Part shown: positions 10,988 through 20,097 of the stretch, one piece after another
Layout of the letters: every line of letters begins with the position of its first letter
Position numbering within the stretch: position 1 is the first letter of the stretch
Origin: Candidatus Acidiferrales bacterium
GTDB taxonomy: Bacteria; Acidobacteriota; Terriglobia; Acidiferrales; UBA7541
Direction: 5' to 3'
DNA length: 52,126 nucleotides
Assembly: GCA_031296075.1 (NCBI GenBank)
Contig: JARLGK010000049.1
Span: 1 to 52,126, forward strand
Position numbers and translations under genes: made by a program
Notes under the pieces: model-generated
Told to the model about the DNA's origin: nothing
Seen by the model: only the letters and a program-made list of their open reading frames with translations
Database searches by the model: none

Positions 10988-11458
10988 CTACCAGCGATAG
11001 TGCGCGAAAGCCTTGTTGGCCTCCGCCATGCGGTGCACGTCTTCCTTCTTCTTCACTGCCCCGCCGCGTCCATTCGCGGCATCCACAATTTCCTCGGCCA
11101 GCTTCTCCGTCATCGTCTTTCCCGAGCGCGATCGCGAATGGAGCACCAGCCAGTGAATCGCGAGCGACTGCCGCCGGAACGGATTGACCTCCACCGGAAC
11201 CTGGTAGTTCGCGCCGCCCACGCGCCGCGATTTCACTTCCAGCGTCGGCTTGCAATTCTCGATGGCCTTTTTGAACAGCTTGAACGCATCGTCGTTCGTC
11301 TTCTTCGCGACCTGGTCCATCGCGTTATAAAAAATCGTCTGCGCGGTCGAGCGTTTGCCGTCGTACATCATGCTGGAAATAAACTTCTGCACCAGGTCGC
11401 TGTCAAAGACCGGATCGCCCGGAATCTTTCGGCGAACAACCCATCCTTTACGTGGCAT
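10988..11458 (-). CDS. rpsG: 30S ribosomal protein S7
   Basis: S7 nucleates the head of the small subunit and in many bacteria represses the str mRNA. It has 156 residues, the usual length. [20 protein letters not shown] starts the protein, and the signature [20 protein letters not shown] is present. [20 protein letters not shown] forms the beta hairpin, and [12 protein letters not shown] is the conserved C-terminus. It lies 16 nt downstream of rpsL and 17 nt upstream of fusA. Confidence 0.97.
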   Translation of the reverse strand: MPRKGWVVRRKIPGDPVFDSDLVQKFISSMMYDGKRSTAQTIFYNAMDQVAKKTNDDAFKLFKKAIENCKPTLEVKSRRVGGANYQVPVEVNPFRRQSLAIHWLVLHSRSRSGKTMTEKLAEEIVDAANGRGGAVKKKEDVHRMAEANKAFAHYRW

Positions 11459-11474
11459 CTATGCTTTCTCCCGC

Positions 11475-11858
11475 TTACTTCTGTGCGGCTTTGGGCCGCT
11501 TCGCGCCGTATTTCGAGCGCGCCTGCTTGCGATTTTCGACCCCAGCGGCGTCGAGCGTGCCGCGAATCACGTGGTAGCGAACGCCGGGCAGATCCTTCAC
11601 GCGGCCGCCGCGCACGAGCACGATCGAGTGCTCTTGCAAATTGTGTCCGATGCCGGGAATATACGTCGTCACTTCCGCGCTGTTCGTCAGCCGCGCACGC
11701 GCCACTTTTCTCAGCGCGGAATTTGGTTTCTTCGGCGTTTGGGTATACACGCGAACGCACACCCCACGCTTCTCCGGACATCCTTCCAGAGCCGGCGATT
11801 TCGTCTTCGCCCGAATCTGTTCACGTCCGTGGCGCACCAATTGTGAAAACGTTGGCAC
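11475..11858 (-). CDS. rpsL: 30S ribosomal protein S12
   Basis: S12 shapes the decoding centre. The GTG at 11858 ([14 protein letters not shown] follows) is chosen because AGGGGG lies a few nucleotides upstream and S12 always begins this way; an upstream frame extends further but is not homologous. It has 127 residues. The motifs [11 protein letters not shown] and [15 protein letters not shown] are intact, and the lysines linked to streptomycin response (in PKKPNS and in the later [13 protein letters not shown] loop) are wild-type. It is the first gene of the str operon. Confidence 0.97.
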   Translation of the reverse strand: MPTFSQLVRHGREQIRAKTKSPALEGCPEKRGVCVRVYTQTPKKPNSALRKVARARLTNSAEVTTYIPGIGHNLQEHSIVLVRGGRVKDLPGVRYHVIRGTLDAAGVENRKQARSKYGAKRPKAAQK

Positions 11859-12196
11859 TCGTCCCCCTTGACTTACCAAACATCGCGCGACACACTTCTT
11901 CACACGTCGCAAGCCATCGAATTTCCGCGCAGCCCAAGCCTACCCGCGCGAAATTCTGCGGGTGAATGAACAGAAAAGGTCGCCAAACCTGAAGGAGCTA
12001 CCAGGTACTCCGCGTTGACGCTTCACCCCAAGGAGTGAACTGCATCTTCACTTACTGCGGAGAGGCTCGCACGGCTTTGCGGGGCTGGCGCCCCATTTCG
12101 GCCGCTCTTCACTTGCCCCGTTCCTTGCATCTTTGTTCCGGGGCCGGAAGACTTCCCTTTCACCACCAGGCCCGAAGGCCTCAAGACAACCGGGTG
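11859..12196 (-). promoter_or_regulatory. Long structured 5' leader of the str operon
   Basis: About 340 nt separate the -10 element at 12197-12202 from the rpsL GTG, with no convincing gene inside. Hairpins on the transcript include AGGCC-TTCG-GGCCT (a UUCG-type tetraloop) close to the transcription start, GGGGC-GCCA-GCCCC, a near-perfect TTCACTCC/GGGGTGAA stem and ACCCGC/GCGGGT near the gene. Ribosomal-protein operons often carry autoregulatory leaders. Which protein would bind here, and whether any does, is not visible. Confidence 0.5.
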
Positions 12197-12225
12197 AGTA
12201 TAGGCAAAACAACAAATCTTGTCAA
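12197..12225 (-). promoter_or_regulatory. Near-consensus sigma-70-type promoter of the str operon
   Basis: TTGACA (12220-12225), a 17-nt spacer and TATACT (12197-12202) on the minus strand match the housekeeping consensus at 11 of 12 positions with ideal spacing. It points at rpsL about 340 nt downstream, fitting a very strong promoter for the translation operon. Confidence 0.88.
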
Positions 12226-12640
12226 CACGATACCGCTGTGAAAATCGGCGTGCAAAGCCTTTCGCAACTTCGACATCCTAGGCACTTCTCCAAGTTTGCT
12301 AGGTCCCGCATGCGCCACTTCCGGGGTTAGCCGAATTCGATGCTCTGGGACGCCGTTTTGGTTCTCAACGCTGTATTGGTTCGATGCCATCCACGCTCTT
12401 ATGGTAGGGCGACCTTGGAGATATTCTCGATTAAGATGCACATAATAGGACGTTTAAAATATAATTACGCCAGGAAATATGGTACTAGAACCTCCTGGAA
12501 TTGAGCACCTTCAAACAGGAGCAGCCAGATCGAATTCCTCGCAGTGGTTGGAAACTCCTCAACCAGCTCGCCATCAGCGCTTTACGCCCAACGGCAACCA
12601 ACCTAAACTTCAGGGCGTCAGTTCGGGACTAGGAGCACAA
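12226..12640. other. Gene-free region upstream of the DUF3857/TPR gene
   Basis: About 400 nt between the divergent str promoter and the start at 12641. A TATAAT-like hexamer lies inside GTTTAAAATATAATTACG near 12455-12472, but no good -35 sits 16-18 nt before it. The plus-strand frame is open from 12479, but that stretch lacks family similarity and the well-placed AGGAG is at 12641. No RNA gene or repeat was recognised. Confidence 0.4.
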
Positions 12641-15600
12641 ATGACTCGATTCTGGGCGATCCTGCTTTGCCTGCTGAGCACAACTACAGCAACCTCAGCA
12701 CAGGACCGTCGCTCTCCGACCGTAGAAACGGCGCTCCGTGCACCACACGCGATCTCGTCCACACAGAAATCCCCCGCCGAGCATTCGAAAGAGCCGTTTG
12801 TCATCGAGCAGTACGCCACCACCGCGCGGTTCGAAAACGATGGCACGGGGGAAAAAATCCTCGCCGTGCGCGTCCGCGTGCAAAGCGAGGCCGGCGCGCA
12901 GCAGCTGCACCAGCTCGTCTTCAATTTCAATTCGGCGAATGAGCAGATCGACGTCGATTACGTGCGCGCGCGCAAACAGGACGGCACCATCGTCAACGCC
13001 GCCGCGGACCCAGTGAAGGAAGTGACCGCGCCGGTCGCACGCGATGCTGCTGCATATTCCAACTATAAAGAAAAACAGATCGCGGTTCCCGCACTCGCCG
13101 TGGGTGACACGCTCGAGTACGAGATCGCCACTCGCCTGGTCACGCCTTTCGCTCCCGGCGAATTCTGGTTCGCGCACAATTTTGTCGTGAGCGCCATCGT
13201 CCGTGACGAGCGGCTCGAAATCAGCGTTCCCGAAAATCGAAAAGTGATTCTCAAATCCGCCCCCGGCGCGCCCTACGAAACCCAGCACGCAGGTGGACGC
13301 ACGATTTATCTCTGGAAGCACGCCAATCTCTCGCTCGCCTCCGATGATTCCGTGAAAAACCAGCCGGAGATGGGGAAGACGAAACCTGCGGACGTCGAGC
13401 TCACCACCTTCACCGGTTGGGAAGCAGTCGCCCGCTGGTACGCAATGGCTGCACAAGGCCGCAGCGAGCCAACTCCGGAAATCCACGCGAAAACCAAGGA
13501 ACTGACTCAAGGTGCAACGGAATCTCTCGCCATAGTTCAAGCGCTCTATGACTACGTTTCAACAAACATTCGATACGTGGAACTGCCGCTCGGCCAAGGC
13601 AGTTGGCGACCGCACACCGCAGCGGAAGTCTTTTCGAACAAATACGGCGACTCGCAGGACAAGCACATTCTGCTGGCGGCGATGCTCAAAGCCGCGGGGA
13701 TTTCATCGGACGCGGTACTCATCCCGTACACGCGCAATCTCGACGCGTCCGTGCCATCGCCCGCGCAATTTGATCACGTGATCACCACAGTGGCGCTCGG
13801 AACCGTTCCGATGTGGATGGATACGACGACCGAAGTGGCGCCATTTCGGCTGCTTGCTTCTCCGTTGCGTGGCAAATCCGCGTTGTTAGTCCCGGCGGGC
13901 GGCACCGGAAGAATCGTGGAAACGCCCGCCGATCCGCCATTCGTTTCCACGCAAAACGTCGACATCGACGGACGCGTGAGCGACCTCGGCAAACTCACCG
14001 CGCGAGCGCATTACACGATGCGCGGCGACACCGAACTCGTCCTCCGCCTCGCATTTCACCGCACGCCCCAGGCACAGTGGAACGAGCTCGGCCAGACGAT
14101 TTTGTCGTTGGACGGCATTCGCGGCGAGGTGACTTCGGTCAAACCGGCTGATCCTATGGCCACGCATGATCCCTTCGAACTCGATATCGAATTCGCGCAA
14201 CCGAATTTCCTGAATTGGTCGGCCAGGCGCGAGACGACGCCCTTGCCTCTGCTGGCCATCGGCTTGCCCGATCCGCCCGCGGACGCCGCAAAACCGATCG
14301 AACTCGGCAGTCCGCTCAACGTAACCGTGAAACTGAAACTCGACTTGCCGCCGGTCTTTGCAGCGCAGCCGCCCGTCGCGTCTTCCGTCACGCGCGATTA
14401 CGCCGAATTCAAGTCCAGCTATCGTTTCGAAGATCATTCGGTGACTGCCGAGCGTTCGCTCGATTTCAAGATGCGCAAGCTCCCTGCCTCGCGCACGGAA
14501 GACTACCGCGACTTTTCTCGCGCCGTCGCCGCAGATCAAAATCGAGCGCTCGTCGTAACCACCACGTCTCCCGGCGAACCCGCCGTTCCCTCGTCCGCAC
14601 CCCCCGACGATCTGGTCGAAGCCGGCCTCGCGCTGCTGAATGCAGGTAATACCGGCGCGGCCATTCCGCTCTTCGATCGCGCCGTCGAGCTCGATCCGCA
14701 TCACAAGCAGGCCTGGAACGACCTCGGCCTCGCCAATCTGCGCGCCGGAAAGCTCGACGACGCGACCGCGGCGTTCCGTAAGCAGCTGGAAATCAACCCC
14801 GCGGACGAGCACGCCAACGACTATCTCGGCCTTGCTCTCGAGCGGCAGAACAAAGATGCCGAAGCCGCCACCGCCTTCCGCAAGCAGATTGAAATCAATC
14901 CGCTCGATGCCGCCGCGCACGCAGCGCTCGGCGAGATATTTCTCGCGCAGCACGAATATTCCCAGGCCGCGTCCGAACTCGACAAAGCCACGATTCTGGC
15001 GCCGGAGAATGCCGAGCTGCAGGTCAGCCTGGGACGTGCGTATCTGAATACGGGCGACGAGCCAAAGGCACTGGCCGCGTTTGAAAAAGCCGCCGCGTTG
15101 TCCCCTACGCCGCTCGTGTGGAACGACATCGCCTACAACCTCGCCGAAAGCAAACTCGATCTCGACAAAGCGCAGCAGTACGCCGAATCAGCCGTTCGCA
15201 CGACGGTTGCCGCTCTCGGCAGAATTGATTTGCAACACGTGACGCCCGGCCAGCTGCGCCAGGTCACAAGCATTGCCGCGAACTGGGACACGCTCGGCTG
15301 GGTCCATTTCCAGAAGGGCGATCTCGATGTCGCGGAGCGGTATATCCGCGCCGCATGGCTTCTCGATCAAAACGGAGAAATGGGCGACCATCTCGCGCAG
15401 ATTTACGAGAAGCGCGGCGAGAAGGGCCGAGCGATCGAAGCGTATGCGCTCGCCCTGTCCGCGCCGCACTCCATTCCCGAAACGCGCGCGCGCCTTATAC
15501 TCCTGCTCGGCGGCAATTCACAGATTGACGATCTCGTAAATAAGGCCTTGCCCAAACTTGTGGCGCTTCGCACGATTCCCGCCGGAAAGCTTCTCGACGA

Positions 15601-15856
15601 AAGTGCAAGCGCAGATTTTTTGATCGTGCTGTCGCCCGGCGAAAAGACGGCGCATGTCGATTCGTTGCGTTTCATTTCCGGCAGCGAAAAACTGCGCTCC
15701 CTGGTAGACCGCCTGCGATCGCTCGATTACGGCGAAATGTTTCCGGATGCTTCCGCTGTGAAACTGGTCCGGCGCGCCACGCTTTCCTGTCCCGCGAAAA
15801 ACGGCGATTGCGTGCTGATTCTGACTCGCGCTGAAGACGCGCGCGCGACCGATTGA
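12641..15856 (+). CDS. Secreted DUF3857/transglutaminase-like protein with C-terminal TPRs; catalytic Cys replaced by Ser
   Basis: 1071 residues from an ATG with AGGAG 6 nt upstream. A signal peptide (MTRFWAILLCLLSTTTATSA) predicts export. Residues of about 45-270 fit the DUF3857 beta-sandwich. A transglutaminase-like domain follows, with YDYVSTNIRYVELPLGQGSW, the core YGDSQDKHILLAAMLKAAGI, FDHVI and WMDTT. In active relatives the core reads GDCKDK with a nucleophilic Cys; here codon 338 (13652-13654) is TCG, Ser, while the His and Asp positions remain. Residues of about 655-900 hold at least four TPRs (for example AWNDLGLANLRAGKLDDATA), with further helical repeats to the end. The protein probably acts as a periplasmic scaffold or binding module rather than a peptidase. 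It stands alone, with a methyltransferase convergent 28 nt downstream. Function is unknown. Confidence 0.88.
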   Translation: MTRFWAILLCLLSTTTATSAQDRRSPTVETALRAPHAISSTQKSPAEHSKEPFVIEQYATTARFENDGTGEKILAVRVRVQSEAGAQQLHQLVFNFNSANEQIDVDYVRARKQDGTIVNAAADPVKEVTAPVARDAAAYSNYKEKQIAVPALAVGDTLEYEIATRLVTPFAPGEFWFAHNFVVSAIVRDERLEISVPENRKVILKSAPGAPYETQHAGGRTIYLWKHANLSLASDDSVKNQPEMGKTKPADVELTTFTGWEAVARWYAMAAQGRSEPTPEIHAKTKELTQGATESLAIVQALYDYVSTNIRYVELPLGQGSWRPHTAAEVFSNKYGDSQDKHILLAAMLKAAGISSDAVLIPYTRNLDASVPSPAQFDHVITTVALGTVPMWMDTTTEVAPFRLLASPLRGKSALLVPAGGTGRIVETPADPPFVSTQNVDIDGRVSDLGKLTARAHYTMRGDTELVLRLAFHRTPQAQWNELGQTILSLDGIRGEVTSVKPADPMATHDPFELDIEFAQPNFLNWSARRETTPLPLLAIGLPDPPADAAKPIELGSPLNVTVKLKLDLPPVFAAQPPVASSVTRDYAEFKSSYRFEDHSVTAERSLDFKMRKLPASRTEDYRDFSRAVAADQNRALVVTTTSPGEPAVPSSAPPDDLVEAGLALLNAGNTGAAIPLFDRAVELDPHHKQAWNDLGLANLRAGKLDDATAAFRKQLEINPADEHANDYLGLALERQNKDAEAATAFRKQIEINPLDAAAHAALGEIFLAQHEYSQAASELDKATILAPENAELQVSLGRAYLNTGDEPKALAAFEKAAALSPTPLVWNDIAYNLAESKLDLDKAQQYAESAVRTTVAALGRIDLQHVTPGQLRQVTSIAANWDTLGWVHFQKGDLDVAERYIRAAWLLDQNGEMGDHLAQIYEKRGEKGRAIEAYALALSAPHSIPETRARLILLLGGNSQIDDLVNKALPKLVALRTIPAGKLLDESASADFLIVLSPGEKTAHVDSLRFISGSEKLRSLVDRLRSLDYGEMFPDASAVKLVRRATLSCPAKNGDCVLILTRAEDARATD

Positions 15857-15884
15857 CGAGCCGATCCGCTCCGCGACTCCTTGC

Positions 15885-16739
15885 CTAGAGTTCCGCGCTC
15901 ATCAAACGGCCGAGCTGGCCCATGATCCGCAGCTTGTCGGCGCGATCTTTGAAGTAGCGCGAATTAATTTCATCGGCTCCCAAATCCTCAATCGATTTGA
16001 AACCCATTCCGCGAAGGCGTTCCGCGAGCGCCGCTGGCTCGAAAAACGTACGAAATGGCTCGCCAGTCGCTGCCACTCGCCACATCATCGCGTCGAGCGC
16101 CACTCGCCCCAGTAGGCCTAACGAAGATCGCGGAACGGCGTAATCGAACACTACTCCCCCGCCCGGCGGCGTGGAGGCGATGAAGGCGAACGTGGACGTA
16201 GCGGCTTCCTCGGTGAGATACATCGTGACGCCGAGCCACGAGAAAAACGTGGCCTTGGTCGGATCGAGCCCCGCCAGCCGCATCCCTTCCGCAAGCGTTT
16301 GATGCTCGAAATCCACGGGCGCGAAGTTCACCGACGGCGGTATCGCAATTCGTGCCGCTTCCAGCTGCTGGCGCTTCCATTCCTGCGTGGCGGGATAGTC
16401 CACTTCGAATACGCGGAGCGTCGATTCGCCATACGGGTTTCGATACGCAAAAGTGTCGAGGCCGGCGCCGAGCACAACATACTGCGTCGCGCCGCGCCCC
16501 AGCGAGCGCGCCAGCGCATCCTCCGCGTATCGGCTGCGGGCGGCCATGAACGCGCGGAGACCTTGCGCCAGCCGGTTTCCTTCGCCGAATCCACCCGTCT
16601 CGAGCTTCGCTGCCGCTTTCGGACCGATAATCCGCAATGCGATCGGATCGTCGAGGACCTTGGGTGTGTCGAAAAGCTGATGGGCCGCCCGCCGCATGGC
16701 TACGCGCAGGGCGGTCCTGCTGGGGCGTGCCTCGATCAT
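15885..16739 (-). CDS. Class I SAM-dependent methyltransferase, leucine-carboxyl-methyltransferase-like (TIGR00027 type)
   Basis: 284 residues. The N-terminal FDTPKVLDDPIALRIIGP is the typical family lead-in. Motif I is YVVLGAGLDTFAYR (87-100) and the acidic loop is RVFEVDYPATQEWKR (about 109-123), which together bind S-adenosylmethionine. FFSWLGVTMYLTEEA and the GGGVVFDYAVP strand are also characteristic. Members methylate small molecules or carboxyl groups; several lie in polyketide clusters, but most have no assigned substrate. It converges with the TPR gene, and frr lies upstream on the same strand with an intergenic repeat between, so it may be a separate transcript. The substrate cannot be predicted. 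Confidence 0.85.
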   Translation of the reverse strand: MIEARPSRTALRVAMRRAAHQLFDTPKVLDDPIALRIIGPKAAAKLETGGFGEGNRLAQGLRAFMAARSRYAEDALARSLGRGATQYVVLGAGLDTFAYRNPYGESTLRVFEVDYPATQEWKRQQLEAARIAIPPSVNFAPVDFEHQTLAEGMRLAGLDPTKATFFSWLGVTMYLTEEAATSTFAFIASTPPGGGVVFDYAVPRSSLGLLGRVALDAMMWRVAATGEPFRTFFEPAALAERLRGMGFKSIEDLGADEINSRYFKDRADKLRIMGQLGRLMSAEL

Positions 16740-16775
16740 GATTTACTCGTGCAGGGAAACTTGAAGACGAATCTA

Positions 16776-16836
16776 AAAGAGACCCCTCGCTCGTCCGCTG
16801 CGGCGGACTCACTTCGGGATGACGACCCTGGTCGGG
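16776..16836. repeat. GTCATCCCGA-type intergenic element, copy 1
   Basis: On the minus strand this reads GTCATCCCGAAG, a GTCCGCCGCAGCGGAC palindrome, then GAGCGAGGGGTCTC. The same layout (GTCATYCYGA, variable middle, GAGgGATCT-like end) recurs near 27195, 31331 and 38107. It lies between frr and the methyltransferase gene. Confidence 0.6.
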
Positions 16837-16839
16837 TCG

Positions 16840-17415
16840 TCACTTTAGTTCGAGAACTTCTTTTTCCTTCGCGGCCGACAAATCCTCGATCTTCTTCGTT
16901 TCGGAGTGAGTGATCTTTTCGAGTTCGTCGAGCGAGCGCTTCTTGTCGTCCTCGCTGATCTTCTTTTCCTTCTCGAGCTTCTCGACAGCCTCTTTGATGT
17001 CGCGCCGGACGCTGCGTATCGCCGTGCGATGGTTTTCGAGCACCTTGTGAATGTGCTTCGCGAGATCCTTGCGGCGGTCTTCGGTGAGTGGCGGAATCGG
17101 CACGCGCACCACCTTGCCGTCGTTCGTTGGATTCAATCCGAGATCGGCCATGCGAATCGCCTTGTCAATCAGAGGCACGGCGCCGGGATCCCATGGCGCG
17201 ATCACGATGGTCATTGGATCGGGAACATTCAGGGCGCCGAGCTGGTTGATCGGCATCGGCGTGCCGTGGTAATCCACGCGCACGTTGTCGAGAACCGACG
17301 CATTGGCGCGGCCGGTCCGCACTCCCGCGAGCTCCTTGCGAAAATCCTCGACCGCCTTCTCCATCCGGATTTTCGCCTGGGCGAGAGCGTCTTTGCTTGA
17401 GCCAATCGTGCTCAT
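16840..17415 (-). CDS. frr: Ribosome recycling factor
   Basis: RRF splits post-termination ribosomes with EF-G. With the ATG at 17415 (MSTIGSSKDALAQAKIRMEK) it has 191 residues, close to the usual 185. The three-helix domain I carries FRKELAGVRTGRANASVLDN at the tip-proximal end and KKISEDDKKRSLDELEKITH in the C-terminal helix. Domain II (VDYHGTPMPINQLG to VVRVPIPPLTEDRRKDL) is complete. It follows pyrH by 30 nt, the classic rpsB-tsf-pyrH-frr order. Confidence 0.96.
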   Translation of the reverse strand: MSTIGSSKDALAQAKIRMEKAVEDFRKELAGVRTGRANASVLDNVRVDYHGTPMPINQLGALNVPDPMTIVIAPWDPGAVPLIDKAIRMADLGLNPTNDGKVVRVPIPPLTEDRRKDLAKHIHKVLENHRTAIRSVRRDIKEAVEKLEKEKKISEDDKKRSLDELEKITHSETKKIEDLSAAKEKEVLELK

Positions 17416-17445
17416 CGTGAAGCTGGCCTCCATTCTCCAAAAGAC

Positions 17446-18204
17446 TTACGCAGCTGTGACGGTCGAGCCGACCCGTTCGCCCACCACCACGCGTTTCAGG
17501 TTTCCCGGCACGTTCATATTGAACACCACGATCGGCATCTTGTTGTCCATGCACAGCGAAATCGCCGTCGAGTCCATCACCGAAAGGCCCTTTTGCAGGA
17601 CGTCTAGATACGTGATTCGTTCAATCTTCTTCGCCGTCTTCACCTTCTCGGGATCGGCGTCGTAGATGCCATCGACGCGCGTGGCCTTCAAAATCACCTG
17701 CGCCTTGACTTCCATCGCGCGCAGCGCCGCCGCCGTGTCCGTTGAAAAATAGGGATTGCCGGTGCCGCCGGCGAAGATTACCACGCGCTTTTTCTCCAGG
17801 TGCCGCGCCGCGCGACGCCGGATGAAAGGCTCCGCCACCTGGTGCATTTCGATCGCGCTCATCAACCGTGTTTGGCAGCCGACCTTTTCGAGCGCGTCCT
17901 GCATCGCCAAGCCGTTGAGAACTGTCGCGAGCATGCCCATGTAATCGCCGGTAGCGCGATCGATTGTGAGCCCGTGCTGGCGCGCGCCACGGAAAATGTT
18001 GCCGCCGCCGACAATCAGCGCGACTTCTACGCCGAGGTCGTGAACGGACTTTACTTCGCGCGCGATGCCCTGAATCGTCTCGGCGTGAATGCCGAACTCG
18101 TCCGGCCCCGAAAGCGATTCGCCAGAAAGCTTCACCACGATGCGGCTGTAAACAGGCGCCTTTGGGGCCGCTCCCGCGCCGCGTTCCTTCTGGGGGTTTT
18201 TCAT
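17446..18204 (-). CDS. pyrH: Uridylate kinase
   Basis: UMP kinase makes UDP from UMP and ATP in pyrimidine synthesis and belongs to the amino-acid-kinase fold. With the ATG at 18204 it has 252 residues; other in-frame starts at 18237 and 18273 would give longer, non-homologous leaders. Signatures are [20 protein letters not shown] at the nucleotide site, [16 protein letters not shown] for [23 protein letters not shown], and [20 protein letters not shown] near the C-terminal half. The N-terminal 15-18 residues are longer than in E. coli. It lies between tsf and frr. Confidence 0.95.
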   Translation of the reverse strand: MKNPQKERGAGAAPKAPVYSRIVVKLSGESLSGPDEFGIHAETIQGIAREVKSVHDLGVEVALIVGGGNIFRGARQHGLTIDRATGDYMGMLATVLNGLAMQDALEKVGCQTRLMSAIEMHQVAEPFIRRRAARHLEKKRVVIFAGGTGNPYFSTDTAAALRAMEVKAQVILKATRVDGIYDADPEKVKTAKKIERITYLDVLQKGLSVMDSTAISLCMDNKMPIVVFNMNVPGNLKRVVVGERVGSTVTAA

Positions 18205-18333
18205 CGCGTCCGAATTCGTTCCCTCTCTCGCGGGCATTCTAGCAGAGAATCGGCGGCCGATGATGGCTGTCATCGCTCGCGGATTCAGCTTGCGAACAAA
18301 TCCAGCGGTCTGGCTATCGGCGGGGTAGGAGAC

Positions 18334-19023
18334 TCACGGCTTCGCTGCAGGCGCCGGCGCATCCGGCTCTTCGGACGCCAAGGACGCCGGCGCAGCGCCA
18401 TCCATCTCGCCCACCTTGAATCGGGAGAAGCGCCGGATGGTAATATTCTCGCCGACCTTGGCGATGGCCTGGTCCACGAGCTCTTTCACCGTGGTCCCCT
18501 CGTCCTTGATGAAATGCTGCTCGTAGAGGCAGTTCTCTTCGTAGAATTTTTCCATCTTGCCGCTAACGATCTTATCGATCACGTTCTCGGGCTTCCCGGT
18601 GGCCTTCGCCTCTTCGCGATACGTCGCCCGCTTGTTATCGAGCGTCTCCTGCGTTACGTCCTCCCGGCGCAGGAAGAGCGGATTCAGCGCGGCAATGTGC
18701 ATCGCCACGTCGTGGCAGAGTCCTTGAAAAGCTTCCGTGCGCGCCACAAAATCGCTTTCGCAATTGATCTCGATGAGCACGCCGATCTTCCCGCCCGCGT
18801 GAATGTAGCAGGAAACGAGCCCCTCCGACGTCGCGCGCTGCGCCTTCTTCGCGGCCGCAACCTGGCCCTTCTTTCGCAGGACGGCAATCGCCTGCTCGAT
18901 ATCGCCGCCGGCCTCGATCAGCGCCGCGCGGCAATCCGAAAAGCCTGCGCTGGTCTTGTCACGCAGCTCCTTTACGAGCTGTGCGGACGGGCCGCTCTTT
19001 CCTGGTTCGGGTGCTGTCGCCAT
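18334..19023 (-). CDS. tsf: Translation elongation factor Ts
   Basis: EF-Ts is the nucleotide exchange factor of EF-Tu. The ATG at 19023 gives 229 residues, the short form with one coiled-coil-less core. The N-terminal UBA-like domain carries LVKELRDKTSAGFSDCRAAL, where most proteins read REKTGAGMMDCKKAL, so SAGFSDCR is a mild variant. KIGVLIEINCESDFVARTE is the second signature, and LYEQHFIKDEGTTVKELVDQ lies in the C-terminal domain. The tail is Ala/Pro-rich. It follows rpsB by 79 nt. Confidence 0.95.
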   Translation of the reverse strand: MATAPEPGKSGPSAQLVKELRDKTSAGFSDCRAALIEAGGDIEQAIAVLRKKGQVAAAKKAQRATSEGLVSCYIHAGGKIGVLIEINCESDFVARTEAFQGLCHDVAMHIAALNPLFLRREDVTQETLDNKRATYREEAKATGKPENVIDKIVSGKMEKFYEENCLYEQHFIKDEGTTVKELVDQAIAKVGENITIRRFSRFKVGEMDGAAPASLASEEPDAPAPAAKP

Positions 19024-19102
19024 AGGTGCTCTCAATTCCTTTTCGTTTGATTTCGATCGGTCCGGCTCGGCCGAACCCGGGGTGTGTGGGAACGCTCGCG
19101 AG

Positions 19103-19978
19103 CTATTTCGCAGGGGCTTCTTCGTCGCTCGTTACAGGGGCCGCGACTTCTTCCGCGGCAGCGGGCTCGCCTTCGACAAAGTCGCCTTCCTGCTTTTCGT
19201 ATTTTTCGTACGCGCTCGTGTCCACGTATTCCGGCCCTTCTTCGCCGCCCGCGCCTTCGGCTGCCTTTTGATCGGCGATCTGGGATTGCTCGAAGGATTG
19301 GCGGCCAGAGAGAACCGCATCGGAAATCTTCGAGGTGAACAATCGGATGGCACGCAAGGCGTCGTCGTTGCCCGGGATGACCCAGTCAACCAGGTTCGGA
19401 TCGCAATTCGTGTCCACGATCGCCACCACGGGAATGCCCATCCGGCGCGCCTCGCGCACCGCGATCACTTCCGCGTTCGGGTCGATCACGAACATTGTAT
19501 CCGGAGGCGTCGTCATGTTCTCGACGCCGCAAAAATTCTGCTGCAGATGTTTCAGCTCGCGATCCAGGCGCGCGCCTTCCTTCTTCGAAAACTGCGCCAT
19601 GCGTCCGTCTTCGGACATCGCTTTCAGCAGCTTGAATCGCTTGATGGACTTTTGAAGTGTGGCCCAGTTGGTGAGCGTGCCGCCGAGCCAGCGGTGGTTC
19701 ACGTAGAACATTCCGCAGCGCTGCGCCTCTTCCGCGATCGCTTCTTGCGCCTGGCGCTTCGTTCCCAGAAACAGAACGCTCTTGCCCTGTCCCGCCTGCT
19801 CGGCTACGTATCGTGCGGCCTCGCGGAACAGCTTGAGGGTTTTTTGCAGGTCAATAATGTGGATTCCATTGCGCTCGCCGAAAATGTATTCCTTCATCTT
19901 CGGATTCCAGCGCCGCGTCTGGTGGCCAAAATGAACGCCAGCCTCCAGAAGCTCCTTCATCGTAATCTCGACTCCCAA
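19103..19978 (-). CDS. rpsB: 30S ribosomal protein S2
   Basis: S2 joins late at the head-body junction of the small subunit. A TTG at 19978, 4 nt after AGGAGG, is chosen; the next ATG ([10 protein letters not shown]) would sit 22 nt from that site. It has 291 residues. Signatures are [57 protein letters not shown] and [20 protein letters not shown]. The C-terminus (from about 235) is an acidic Glu/Ala-rich extension that many phyla lack. It heads the rpsB-tsf-pyrH-frr set and lies 119 nt downstream of rpsI. Confidence 0.95.
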   Translation of the reverse strand: MGVEITMKELLEAGVHFGHQTRRWNPKMKEYIFGERNGIHIIDLQKTLKLFREAARYVAEQAGQGKSVLFLGTKRQAQEAIAEEAQRCGMFYVNHRWLGGTLTNWATLQKSIKRFKLLKAMSEDGRMAQFSKKEGARLDRELKHLQQNFCGVENMTTPPDTMFVIDPNAEVIAVREARRMGIPVVAIVDTNCDPNLVDWVIPGNDDALRAIRLFTSKISDAVLSGRQSFEQSQIADQKAAEGAGGEEGPEYVDTSAYEKYEKQEGDFVEGEPAAAEEVAAPVTSDEEAPAK

Positions 19979-20097
19979 AATACCTCCTAGTTGAAGGGAT
20001 GCTTTGGATCCCGGCAAGCCGGGACAGCATCCTTTTCTGCCGGTTCCTTACCGGCCGTGAATTCAGCCCAGCCTTTGGGGCTGGACCGATCGTGCTC
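19979..20097 (-). promoter_or_regulatory. Structured leader between rpsI and rpsB
   Basis: 119 nt with three consecutive hairpins: CAGCCC/GGGCTG (about 20068-20088), GCCGGT/ACCGGC (about 20038-20054) and TCCCGGCAAGCCGGGA (about 20010-20026). AGGAGG then lies just before the rpsB TTG. S2 represses its own mRNA in other bacteria through leader structure; a similar role here is inferred from position only. Confidence 0.4.

Noticed and set aside
12479-12640. Longer N-terminus of the DUF3857/TPR protein
   Set aside because: The upstream 54 codons have no family similarity and would place the signal peptide internally; AGGAG points to 12641.
17800-19050. 416-codon plus-strand frame opposite pyrH and tsf
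   Set aside because: Antisense of two confidently identified genes; high Arg/His content.
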